Shown here: in pieces, positions 1 through 5,954 of the stretch
How the letters are laid out: every line of letters begins with the position of its first letter
How positions within the stretch are numbered: the stretch's first letter is position 1
Source of the DNA: an uncultured Lysobacterales bacterium
GTDB lineage: Bacteria > Pseudomonadota > Gammaproteobacteria > Xanthomonadales > SZUA-36
Assembly: GCA_937974465.1 (NCBI GenBank)
Contig: CALJWY010000239.1
Location: 1-9,246 of the forward strand
Length of the DNA stretch: 9,246 bases
Direction: 5' to 3'
The notes under the pieces: generated by a model
What the model saw: the letters and a program-made list of their open reading frames with translations, nothing else
Told to the model about the DNA's origin: nothing
Database searches by the model: none
Position numbers and translations under genes: made by a program

Positions 1-192
1 GGTATCCAGGTCGGCGGACAGTTCTACGGTGCGGTTTACACCATGCCCCGGCAGGTCAACCAGGTGAACCCGAAACTTCCTGGCCAGCGCATCGACAACC
101 CCACCCCAAATACCGCTGTGCATCGCCCAACCATGCAACATCACCAGGTCCGGACCTTCTCCCTTTGTTATCACATTGAGACGCTCAGTCAT
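1..192 (-). CDS. bioH: BioH, pimeloyl-ACP methyl ester carboxylesterase (N-terminal part, cut by window edge)
   Basis: Only the first 64 codons are present; the gene runs off the left edge. The translation starts MTERLNVITKGEGPDLVMLH and contains HGWAMHSGIWG, the oxyanion-hole region of alpha/beta hydrolases in its BioH form, then VDLPGHG. BioH removes the methyl ester from pimeloyl-ACP so that BioF can use it; it is cytoplasmic. The catalytic Ser, Asp and His lie outside the window. The ATG at 192 overlaps the end of bioF by 8 bp (ATGACTGA) and is preceded by GGAG about 9 nt upstream, so translation is probably coupled to bioF. The order bioB-bioF-bioH is that of pseudomonads; bioC and bioD would be expected next on the minus strand but cannot be seen. 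Identification rests on motifs plus operon position. Confidence 0.88.
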   Translation of the reverse strand, partial: MTERLNVITKGEGPDLVMLHGWAMHSGIWGGVVDALARKFRVHLVDLPGHGVNRTVELSADLDT

Positions 193-1378
193 GTTCAAGC
201 TCTCCGGCAATGGCGTCGAGCAGGGCATCCAACTGGGTAAGCTGATGTGCTGAACTCAGGGTAATTCTGAGGCGTGCAGTGCCTTTTCGTACGGTCGGAG
301 GACGGATAGCAACCACCAGGAAGCCCCTGTTTTGCAGTCGCTCAGCCACGTTTAGAGCGGCCTCGCTGGAGCCAATGACCAGCGGCTGGATTGGTGAATT
401 CGATGGTAATAATTCCAGGCCACGAGTTTGCGCTCCGCTCCTGAAATGCTGTATCAGGGATTGCAAATGCTCACGCCGCCACTCATCTTCAACAACATGG
501 CATAGCGCCACGCGCGCTGCCGCTGCTATCGCTGGTGGCATGGCAGTCGTGTAAATATAGCTGCGGGCCTCGTTGACAAGATGATCGATCAGGGCTTCGG
601 ACCCAGCGATAAACGCACCAAAGCACCCAAACGCCTTACCCAGCGTACCGGTTAATACAGGTACCTGTTGCTGCGAGAGCCCGGCCGCTGCAACCGTTCC
701 ACGGCCGCCCGGCCCGCAGACGCCGATTCCGTGTGCATCATCAATGGCCAGCCATGCGCCATGTTTCTCACAGGCCGTTGCCAGTTCCTGAAGTGGAGCG
801 ACATCGCCATCCATCGAAAAAACTCCATCACTGACCACAAGGGTGTTGCCTTGTTTTTCAATCTTTAACTGACGTTGCAGGGCTTCAATATCGCCGTGTG
901 TATATCGCAGCAAACGAGCCTCACTCAAACGGGCTGCATCGATTAATGAGGCGTGGCAAAGCTTATCCTGGATGATGACATCCCCTTTACCGGTCAGGCT
1001 GTTTGTTACCGCCAGGTTGGCCAGGTATCCGGACGAACACAGCAGGACCTTCTCACGCTGCAGAAAGTCCGCCAGTTCGGTTTCAAGTAAACGGTGTTGT
1101 TCGCGGTAGCCACTGACCAGGGCGGACGCCCCGCTACCCACTCCATCCTGGTCGGCCGCATCTTTCAACGCTCTGACCAAATCCGGATGCGAGGCCAGGC
1201 CCAGGTAATCATTGCTGCTAAAATTGATCAGTGTTTCTTCGTCAAGTTGCAGCCCGGCCGGGTCATTTGCACGCAACACGCGCCGTTTGCGCTCAAGATG
1301 CTGCGCCTGACGTTGTTCTGTCTGTCCAGCCAGCCATTGATCTAGATGCCAGCCGGGACGCTGGCGTGCATCGGTCAT
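185..1378 (-). CDS. bioF: 8-amino-7-oxononanoate synthase (BioF)
   Basis: A 397-residue PLP-dependent enzyme of the alpha-oxoamine synthase family (E. coli BioF is 384). It condenses pimeloyl-ACP (or pimeloyl-CoA) with L-alanine to give 8-amino-7-oxononanoate, the first step of biotin ring assembly, in the cytoplasm. Visible motifs are NFSSNDYLGLASHP (about 52-65), the SGYLAN segment (116-121), SDGVFSMDGD (183-192), DDAHGIG (213-219, with the Asp/His that contact PLP) and TGTLGKAFG (243-251) with the Schiff-base lysine at K248. The whole length matches the family, so the gene looks intact. The ATG at 1378 lies 3 bp after the bioB stop codon with only a weak Shine-Dalgarno, pointing to translational coupling with bioB. 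Its stop overlaps the bioH start. Confidence 0.97.
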   Translation of the reverse strand: MTDARQRPGWHLDQWLAGQTEQRQAQHLERKRRVLRANDPAGLQLDEETLINFSSNDYLGLASHPDLVRALKDAADQDGVGSGASALVSGYREQHRLLETELADFLQREKVLLCSSGYLANLAVTNSLTGKGDVIIQDKLCHASLIDAARLSEARLLRYTHGDIEALQRQLKIEKQGNTLVVSDGVFSMDGDVAPLQELATACEKHGAWLAIDDAHGIGVCGPGGRGTVAAAGLSQQQVPVLTGTLGKAFGCFGAFIAGSEALIDHLVNEARSYIYTTAMPPAIAAAARVALCHVVEDEWRREHLQSLIQHFRSGAQTRGLELLPSNSPIQPLVIGSSEAALNVAERLQNRGFLVVAIRPPTVRKGTARLRITLSSAHQLTQLDALLDAIAGELEHD

Positions 1379-1381
1379 GAT

Positions 1382-2362
1382 TCAGTCCGGCTGGCTAGGC
1401 TGCGGTTGTGTGGTTGTCATACCCAATCGTTTCAGCAGCTCCATATCCTTCACTGCCTCGGGGTTATCTGTGGTCAACAACTTGTCGCCATAGAAGATGG
1501 AATTGGCGCCGGCAAAGAAGCACAAGGCCTGCATTTCGTCAGACATCTCCGTGCGTCCGGCAGATAAACGCACCACGGATTTCGGCATGACGACGCGGGC
1601 GATGGCGATGGTTCTGACAAATTCCAGCGGATCAATCGGATCCACCCCATCCAGCGGTGTGCCGGGAACCTGTACGAGGTTATTGATGGGAACACTTTGC
1701 GGGTGTTCGGGCAAATTGGCCAGTTGGACAATCATCTCGGCACGGTCTTCACGGGTTTCACCCATCCCAACGATACCGCCACTGCAGACATTCAAGCCGG
1801 CTGAACGTACATTCTCCAGCGTCTCCAGGCGATCTTCATAGCTGCGGGTGGTGATAATTTCTTTGTAGTACTCGGGTGAGGTATCCAGATTATGGTTGTA
1901 ATAATCAAGACCCGCGTCCTTCAGCCGTTCGGCCTGCTGTTTTTTAAGCATACCCAGTGTTACACAGGTTTCCAGGCCCATTTCGCGCACACCCTTAACC
2001 ATTTCTATGACCTTTTCCAGGTCACGGTCCTTCGGGCTGCGCCATGCGCCACCCATGCAAAAACGTGATGCGCCACCAGCCTTTGCGGCCTGTGCGGCTT
2101 CCAGAACGGCATCGACATCCATCACAGGTTCGCGCTCCAGACCGGTTTCATGACGGATGCTTTGCGGACAATACCCACAATCTTCAGGGCAAGCGCCCGT
2201 CTTGATGCTGAGCAAAGTGCTGATTTGAACTTCGCGCGGATTGAAGTACAAACGATGTACATGATGTGCATGAAACAACAGGTCGTTAAATGGCAGTTCA
2301 AAAAGACCCAGAACTTCTTTCTGAGACCAATCGTGGCGTGTTTCAACTTCTTGGCTAGTCAT
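1382..2362 (-). CDS. bioB: Biotin synthase (BioB), radical SAM enzyme
   Basis: A 326-residue radical SAM protein that inserts sulfur into dethiobiotin to form biotin. The [4Fe-4S] motif CPEDCGYC gives Cys58, Cys62 and Cys65. The ligands of the second, sacrificial [2Fe-2S] cluster are all present: Cys102 (RFCMGGAWR), Cys133 (ETCVTLGM), Cys193 (NVCSGGIVGMGE) and Arg265 (VRLSAGR), each five residues beyond the E. coli numbering. YNHNLDTSPEYY and NNLVQVPGTPL are further family blocks. The ATG at 2362 is preceded by AGGAG 10 nt upstream. It is the first gene of the bioB-bioF-bioH operon, divergent from comF. A promoter (2426-2454) and a BirA-like operator (2447-2481) lie upstream, so biotin-dependent repression is expected. 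The C-terminal tail is Pro/Gln-rich and unlikely to matter for catalysis. Confidence 0.98.
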   Translation of the reverse strand: MTSQEVETRHDWSQKEVLGLFELPFNDLLFHAHHVHRLYFNPREVQISTLLSIKTGACPEDCGYCPQSIRHETGLEREPVMDVDAVLEAAQAAKAGGASRFCMGGAWRSPKDRDLEKVIEMVKGVREMGLETCVTLGMLKKQQAERLKDAGLDYYNHNLDTSPEYYKEIITTRSYEDRLETLENVRSAGLNVCSGGIVGMGETREDRAEMIVQLANLPEHPQSVPINNLVQVPGTPLDGVDPIDPLEFVRTIAIARVVMPKSVVRLSAGRTEMSDEMQALCFFAGANSIFYGDKLLTTDNPEAVKDMELLKRLGMTTTQPQPSQPD

Positions 2363-2382
2363 AGATTCCAGGCTCCTGCCCT

Positions 2383-2414
2383 GCGGATGCTGCCGCTAAC
2401 CCTTATGGGTGCGG
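2383..2414 (-). other. Possible alternative hairpins in the bioB leader
   Basis: If transcription of bioB starts near 2419, the leader RNA is about 57 nt. Read on the minus strand it can fold CCGC-ACCC / ATAA loop / GGGT-(TA bulge)-GCGG (2414 to 2393). The same GCGG arm can instead pair with the next CCGC (GCGG-CAGCAT-CCGC, 2396 to 2383). The two foldings exclude each other. No U-run follows, so this is not a classical attenuator. Short stems like these can arise by chance; there is no evidence of function beyond the sequence. Confidence 0.25.
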
Positions 2415-2425
2415 TCGGGTCATGA

Positions 2426-2454
2426 AGTATGAAAACTGCACCATGCGCTGTCAA
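2426..2454 (-). promoter_or_regulatory. bioB promoter (sigma-70 type)
   Basis: On the minus strand a perfect -35 box TTGACA (2454-2449) is followed after exactly 17 bp by CATACT (2431-2426), which matches 4 of 6 positions of the -10 consensus. Predicted transcription start is near 2419, leaving a leader of about 57 nt before the bioB ATG. The -35 box lies wholly inside the left arm of the BirA-like inverted repeat, so a bound repressor would cover it. Confidence 0.75.
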
Positions 2455-2481
2455 CCTGAAATAGGCCGAATGGTTGACAGC
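2447..2481. promoter_or_regulatory. BirA operator (biotin repressor site)
   Basis: GCTGTCAACC (2447-2456) and GGTTGACAGC (2472-2481) form a perfect 10-bp inverted repeat separated by 15 bp. The known proteobacterial BirA site has the form TTGTAAACC, 14-16 bp, GGTTTACAA; here each 9-bp arm (CTGTCAACC) matches 7 of 9 and the spacing fits. The position is also right: it overlaps the -35 of the divergent bioB promoter. Biotinyl-5'-AMP-bound BirA dimer is therefore expected to repress bioBFH when biotin is plentiful. The site overlaps the 5' end of comF. The match to BirA is from knowledge of the consensus; binding is inferred. Confidence 0.85.
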
Positions 2482-3189
2482 CGCTGGTGGAATACTGCAA
2501 TGGATTTTTTTCTGCCGCCACGCTGTGTGCTTTGCGGATCGTCTGCAACACGATCGTGCCTGTGCGAGGCATGCAAATCGGACCTGCCCTGGATTGCTTC
2601 CCAGTGTCTTCAATGCGGACTGCCATTGAATACCTCAAAGGATGAAATCTGCGGTCAGTGCATTGCGAAAACACCGCCATTTACGCACACACTTGCGGCA
2701 TTGAAGTACCAATTTCCGGCAGATCGATTGGTGCAGTCATTCAAATTCAACCGCCAACTGGTGGCCGGCAGAATATTGAGCCGGATCATGAGTGAGCGGG
2801 CCATTCGAACAGGCATCGATCTGCCCGGGGCAATTATTCCAGTACCCCTGCACAGACGGCGCCTGGTCCAACGCGGGTTTAACCAGGCCTATGAACTGGC
2901 GGCTGATATCAGTAAACATCTCAATCTACCCCTGCTTGCCATGGCATTGAGGCGTCGCCGAAATACAAAAGCCCAATCCGGGTTGAACCGTAAACAGCGC
3001 CGTAAAAACCTGAGCAATGCGTTTTACTGGGCAGGGGCGACAAAACCATGCCGCCACATCGCCCTGGTTGACGATGTTATGACGACAGGAACCACCGTGG
3101 CAGAATGCACCAGGGTATTAAAAACCGCCGGGGCAAAACGCGTGGATGTATGGGTTGCAGCCCGCGCAATCCGGGCCAGGAAAAGATAA
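2470..3189 (+). CDS. comF: ComF family protein (zinc ribbon + phosphoribosyltransferase fold)
   Basis: About 239 residues from this start. The N-terminus has paired cysteines typical of the ComF double zinc ribbon: PPRCVLCG (C19, C22), CLCEAC (C30-C35), CLQCG (C46, C49) and CGQC (C61, C64). The rest is a type I PRTase-like domain ending in the PRPP-loop motif IALVDDVMTTGTT (197-209). PVPLHRRRLVQRGFNQA (124-140) is a further family block. ComF proteins help internalise single-stranded DNA during natural transformation and are cytoplasmic; the E. coli relative GntX/YhgH is needed for use of DNA as nutrient. The start is uncertain: in-frame ATGs lie at 2422, 2443, 2470 and 2500. I chose 2470 because family members usually have about 15-20 residues, often Trp-containing, before LPPxCxxC. 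None has a strong Shine-Dalgarno; 2500 has GGTGG upstream. It is convergent with the acetyltransferase gene, 18 bp apart. Confidence 0.9.
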   Translation: MVDSRWWNTAMDFFLPPRCVLCGSSATRSCLCEACKSDLPWIASQCLQCGLPLNTSKDEICGQCIAKTPPFTHTLAALKYQFPADRLVQSFKFNRQLVAGRILSRIMSERAIRTGIDLPGAIIPVPLHRRRLVQRGFNQAYELAADISKHLNLPLLAMALRRRRNTKAQSGLNRKQRRKNLSNAFYWAGATKPCRHIALVDDVMTTGTTVAECTRVLKTAGAKRVDVWVAARAIRARKR

Positions 3190-3207
3190 GCTCAGGGAGT
3201 TTCTGAT

Positions 3208-3729
3208 CTAATCATCATCCGCAAGAACGGCCCAGCGTTCATGATCACACCACTCGCCATTGATCCTTAGAAAACGCGGGGAAAACCCCTCGTATTCAAA
3301 CCCGACACTTCGGGCCAGGGCAATTGAGGCTTGGTTACCAGGCTGGATATTGGCTTCCAGCCGATGCAGCCCAAGTTCCTCGAAGGCATAGCGAATAACC
3401 TGGGTCATACCCTCCTTCATGTAGCCTTTTTCAGCCTGGCCGGCCACGCCGTAATAACTGACATAGGCGCTGCACAGCGCCTCATAGGTAATAATGTTGA
3501 GGTTGATCACACCACAGATGACGCCGTCTTCAATTCGCCTGACCAGGAACCCGTCCTCGTTGTCCTTCGCAAGGCGGGCCATGTAACGTTCCCAGCCGGC
3601 ATGGTCTTTGGGTGCCGAAACCCAGGGATAGTGCAGACCGACGCTATCCCGCATGGCTTGCAGGAACGCGGCTTCGTCTTGCGCCAGCGGCGGCTTGATG
3701 AGGGTTCTGAATCCTTGTAGAGACAACAT
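3208..3729 (-). CDS. GNAT N-acetyltransferase, RimJ/RimL type
   Basis: A 173-residue protein of the GNAT superfamily, RimJ/RimL-like subgroup (E. coli RimL 179, RimJ 194). The acetyl-CoA-binding region is seen at AGQAEKGYMKEGM (96-108), a Q-x-x-G-x-x/G type P-loop, followed by the helix ALG-like segment YAFEELGLHRLEANIQPGN (114-132) and the family block NQASIALARSVGFEYEGFS (132-150). RINGEWCDHERWAVL is the usual C-terminal strand. These enzymes acetylate the N-terminal amine of ribosomal or other proteins, or small amines; the substrate cannot be told from sequence. The ATG at 3729 begins 5 bp after the ubiA stop, with a weak Shine-Dalgarno, so the gene is probably cotranscribed and translationally coupled with ubiA. 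No terminator separates its end from the convergent comF. Confidence 0.88.
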   Translation of the reverse strand: MLSLQGFRTLIKPPLAQDEAAFLQAMRDSVGLHYPWVSAPKDHAGWERYMARLAKDNEDGFLVRRIEDGVICGVINLNIITYEALCSAYVSYYGVAGQAEKGYMKEGMTQVIRYAFEELGLHRLEANIQPGNQASIALARSVGFEYEGFSPRFLRINGEWCDHERWAVLADDD

Positions 3730-3734
3730 CTGCT

Positions 3735-4592
3735 TCAGTGAATGAGGTAGTTGACGAATAGCCCTGCAAAGATCGCCACGCCTACCCAGTTATTGTTTAA
3801 AAACGCTTCGAAACAACGGTCCCGATGCCGCTGCCGAACCTTGTACTGCTGACGCACAAACAGCAATGCTGCTACTGCAACGCCGACAAACCAGGGCCAT
3901 GAAAATTGCAGCATTAATCCCAGCCACAGCAACAGGCCGGTCATGATGATCTTCAAAATGCGCAGTACCAGCAGGTCAGATTCTCCAAACAGGATCGCAG
4001 TTGATTTCAAACCGATCGCTATATCATCTTCACGATCTACCATCGCGTAGAGCGTGTCGTAAATCACCGACCAAAGCACATTGATCAAAAGAATTAGCCA
4101 GGCGGCAAATGCAACCTGCCCCGTTTCAGCCGCAAAGGCCATGGGAATGCCCCAGCCAAATGCCACCCCCAGGACGACCTGCGGGAAATGCGTCCAACGC
4201 TTGAAGAAAGGATAACTTGATGCCAGCGCAGCACCCGCAAAGGCCAGCTTGATGGTCAGTGCATTGGTCATCAGGACCAGGCCAAATGCCAGCAACATTA
4301 GAACAAAAAACGCCAGCACTGCTTCGCGCACCGTCAACTCACCAGAGGCCAATGGCCTGCTACGGGTGCGCTCGACATGGGGATCAAAATCCCTGTCGGC
4401 CACGTCATTCATAATGCAGCCTGCGGCGCGCATCAGTACGACACCGGTACAGAATATCAATATGTTTTTAGCGGAAGGACTTCCTTCACCTGCAATCCAC
4501 AAGGCCCACAGCGTCGGCCACAGCAACAGCAGTATGCCTATTGGCCGGTCAAAGCGCATCAGTCGCCAATAAGCGTTCAATTTGAGAATCAT
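3735..4592 (-). CDS. ubiA: 4-hydroxybenzoate polyprenyltransferase (UbiA)
   Basis: A 285-residue integral membrane protein (E. coli UbiA 290). It prenylates 4-hydroxybenzoate with the octaprenyl-type side chain, the first membrane step of ubiquinone synthesis. The first Asp-rich motif is NDVADRDFD (62-70) followed by HVERTRSRPLASG; the second is DTLYAMVDREDD (179-190). Both bind Mg-diphosphate. Seven to nine hydrophobic segments fill the rest, e.g. ILLLLWPTLWALWI near the N-terminus. An open frame continues upstream to 4817 but that part is antisense to tatD and lacks similarity; the ATG at 4592 (MILKLNAYWRLMRFDRPIG) fits the family. It has no Shine-Dalgarno; a TACAAT box lies 7 nt before it, so the mRNA may be leaderless. 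ubiC, its usual E. coli neighbour, is not here. Confidence 0.96.
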   Translation of the reverse strand: MILKLNAYWRLMRFDRPIGILLLLWPTLWALWIAGEGSPSAKNILIFCTGVVLMRAAGCIMNDVADRDFDPHVERTRSRPLASGELTVREAVLAFFVLMLLAFGLVLMTNALTIKLAFAGAALASSYPFFKRWTHFPQVVLGVAFGWGIPMAFAAETGQVAFAAWLILLINVLWSVIYDTLYAMVDREDDIAIGLKSTAILFGESDLLVLRILKIIMTGLLLWLGLMLQFSWPWFVGVAVAALLFVRQQYKVRQRHRDRCFEAFLNNNWVGVAIFAGLFVNYLIH

Positions 4593-4599
4593 GAACGGA

Positions 4600-4627
4600 A
4601 TTGTAGGGTAACGGTGGGTGTGTGCAA
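4600..4627 (-). promoter_or_regulatory. ubiA promoter, apparently leaderless
   Basis: On the minus strand TTGCAC (4627-4622) is followed after 16 bp by TACAAT (4605-4600), a 5 of 6 match to the -10 consensus. Only 7 nt (TCCGTTC) separate the -10 box from the ubiA ATG, which places the expected transcription start at or next to the start codon. The -35 is a 3 of 6 match. Confidence 0.55.
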
Positions 4628-4649
4628 GCAAATGTCTTAAAAAACCTAT

Positions 4650-4655
4650 TACAAT
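4650..4655 (+). promoter_or_regulatory. tatD -10 box, apparently leaderless promoter
   Basis: TACAAT lies 7 nt before the tatD ATG (intervening GCGCGCC), so the expected start of transcription is at the start codon. No good -35 box is seen 16-18 bp upstream, and there is no Shine-Dalgarno before the ATG. The arrangement mirrors that of ubiA on the opposite strand. Confidence 0.5.
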
Positions 4656-4662
4656 GCGCGCC

Positions 4663-5481
4663 ATGGAACTCATCGATATTGGTTGCAACCTGACCCACGA
4701 TTCGTTTGACGCGGACCGTGAACAAGTGATTGAAGCAGCACACAAAGCCGGCGTTGTGCAAATGATCGTTACCGGCGCCAGTGCGCAGGGCAGCGAGGAC
4801 GCGTTGCGGATTGCCAATCAATGGCCGGAGACACTGTATGCGACTGCCGGCGTCCATCCACACCGTGCCTCCCAGTACGACAATGAAACCGATGGCCTGT
4901 TGAGAGACCTGGCTTCCAATGACAAAGTCGTCGCCATCGGCGAAACCGGCCTGGACTACTTCCGCGACTTCTCACCCCGTAAGGATCAGCAGTCCTCTTT
5001 TGAGTATCAAATTCAAATTGCCATCGACACCGGCCTGCCGTTTTTTCTGCATCAACGTGACGCGCATGATGACTTTATTGCCATACTGAAGGAATCCCGT
5101 GATCGGTTGCACGAAGTCGTGGTGCATTGTTTTACCGGCAGCAAGGCGGAGATGTATGAGTGCCTGGACCTGGATTGTCACATCGGCATCACCGGCTGGA
5201 TCTGCGACGAACGGCGTGGAACGCATATGAAGGAATACATGAAAGACATTCCTGCAAACCGGCTGATGATTGAAACCGATGCGCCCTACCTCAAGCCGCG
5301 CAATCTGCGCCCAAAAATAAAAAGCCACCGCAACGAACCACGGTTGTTGCCCTGGATTCTTGGCACGCTCGCCGCTTGCAGGGATGAACATCCGGAAACG
5401 CTGGCAACAATCACCACTCAAAATGCCCGTAATTTTTTTCGCCTAAACTCAAATGAGGAGGCGAAAAACAATGGCAACTAA
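4663..5481 (+). CDS. tatD: TatD family metal-dependent DNase
   Basis: A 272-residue TIM-barrel metallohydrolase, close to E. coli TatD itself (260) rather than to the YcfH or YjjV paralogues. E. coli TatD is a Mg-dependent 3'-5' exonuclease acting on single-stranded DNA or RNA, linked to repair of oxidative damage; it is cytoplasmic and not part of the Tat translocase. Visible blocks are MELIDIGCNLTH (1-12), TAGVHPH (61-67), AIGETGLDYFRDFS (91-104, metal ligand E94), FFLHQRDAH (127-135, H130), VVHCFTGS (153-160, H155), GITGWICDERRG (175-186) and IETDAPYLKPRNL (203-215, D206). The chosen ATG at 4663 matches the family N-terminus; longer in-frame starts (4618, 4654) lie upstream of or within the putative -10 box. 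The last 11 bp overlap the DUF1801 gene. Confidence 0.94.
   Translation: MELIDIGCNLTHDSFDADREQVIEAAHKAGVVQMIVTGASAQGSEDALRIANQWPETLYATAGVHPHRASQYDNETDGLLRDLASNDKVVAIGETGLDYFRDFSPRKDQQSSFEYQIQIAIDTGLPFFLHQRDAHDDFIAILKESRDRLHEVVVHCFTGSKAEMYECLDLDCHIGITGWICDERRGTHMKEYMKDIPANRLMIETDAPYLKPRNLRPKIKSHRNEPRLLPWILGTLAACRDEHPETLATITTQNARNFFRLNSNEEAKNNGN
5456..5461 (+). promoter_or_regulatory. Strong Shine-Dalgarno of the DUF1801 gene
   Basis: AGGAGG sits 9 nt before the ATG at 5471 and inside the 3' end of tatD. It settles the start: an earlier in-frame ATG at 5453 would place the Shine-Dalgarno inside the gene. Confidence 0.85.
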
Positions 5482-5896
5482 CAAGACCCAACCGACACCC
5501 AAAAAAGTATCAGAATTCATTGCCGGGATTGAGGATGGTCGCAAACGCGCCGACTGCAAGGAACTGATGAAATTGATGCGCGAGGTTACCGGCAAACGGG
5601 CGACCATGTGGGGCCCGAGTATCGTCGGCTTTGGAAAATATCACTACAAGTACGCAAGCGGCCGGGAAGGTGATTTTTTCCTGACCGGCTTTGCAGCCAG
5701 GAAACAAGCGTTGACGATCTATATCATCAATGGCTTCGAACCCCACGCAGAGTTGATGGAAAAACTGGGCAAGTTCAAAACCGGGAAATCCTGCCTGTAT
5801 GTCAAAAACCTGGACGACATCGACCGGGCGGTGCTAGCCGATCTTGTTAAAGCATCGGTTGCCTATATGCGTGAAAAATATCCATCTAGCTGTTAA
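5471..5896 (+). CDS. DUF1801 domain-containing protein
   Basis: A 141-residue small protein with the DUF1801 (YdhG-like) fold pattern: an N-terminal helix with FIAGIEDGRKRADCKELMKL, the conserved MWGPSIVGFGKYHYKYASG block (about 47-65), then GDFFLTGFAARKQALTIYI (66-84) and a C-terminal helix LADLVKASVAYMREKYP. No signal peptide or membrane segment is present, so it is presumably cytoplasmic. The molecular function of the family is not established. The ATG at 5471 overlaps the tatD stop by 11 bp and has a perfect AGGAGG, so the two genes are surely cotranscribed while this one can be translated at a higher rate than the Shine-Dalgarno-less tatD. The gene ends 12 bp before a strong terminator. 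Confidence 0.88.
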   Translation: MATNKTQPTPKKVSEFIAGIEDGRKRADCKELMKLMREVTGKRATMWGPSIVGFGKYHYKYASGREGDFFLTGFAARKQALTIYIINGFEPHAELMEKLGKFKTGKSCLYVKNLDDIDRAVLADLVKASVAYMREKYPSSC

Positions 5897-5908
5897 ACCT
5901 TCAGGCAC

Positions 5909-5936
5909 AAAAAAGGAGCCGGCCGGCTCCTTTTTA
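5909..5936. terminator. Bidirectional rho-independent terminator
   Basis: GGAGCCGG and CCGGCTCC (5915-5930) form a perfect palindromic stem flanked by an A-run before (5909-5914) and a T-run after (5931-5935), so it can terminate in both directions. It lies between the DUF1801 stop (plus) and the desaturase stop (minus) and serves both converging units. Confidence 0.92.
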
Positions 5937-5954
5937 AACACTTTGACCTGACCA

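Noticed and set aside
1497..1841. 114-codon plus-strand frame opposite bioB
   Set aside because: It is antisense to a fully conserved gene and shows no recognisable domain.
3190..3207. Shared terminator between the convergent comF and acetyltransferase genes
   Set aside because: The 18-bp gap has no inverted repeat or T-run.
3331..3720. 129-codon plus-strand frame opposite the acetyltransferase gene
   Set aside because: It is antisense to an intact GNAT gene, with no recognisable domain or ribosome site.
4593..4817. N-terminal extension of UbiA
   Set aside because: This stretch is antisense to tatD and covers the promoter region, and the UbiA family begins at MILKLNAYWR.
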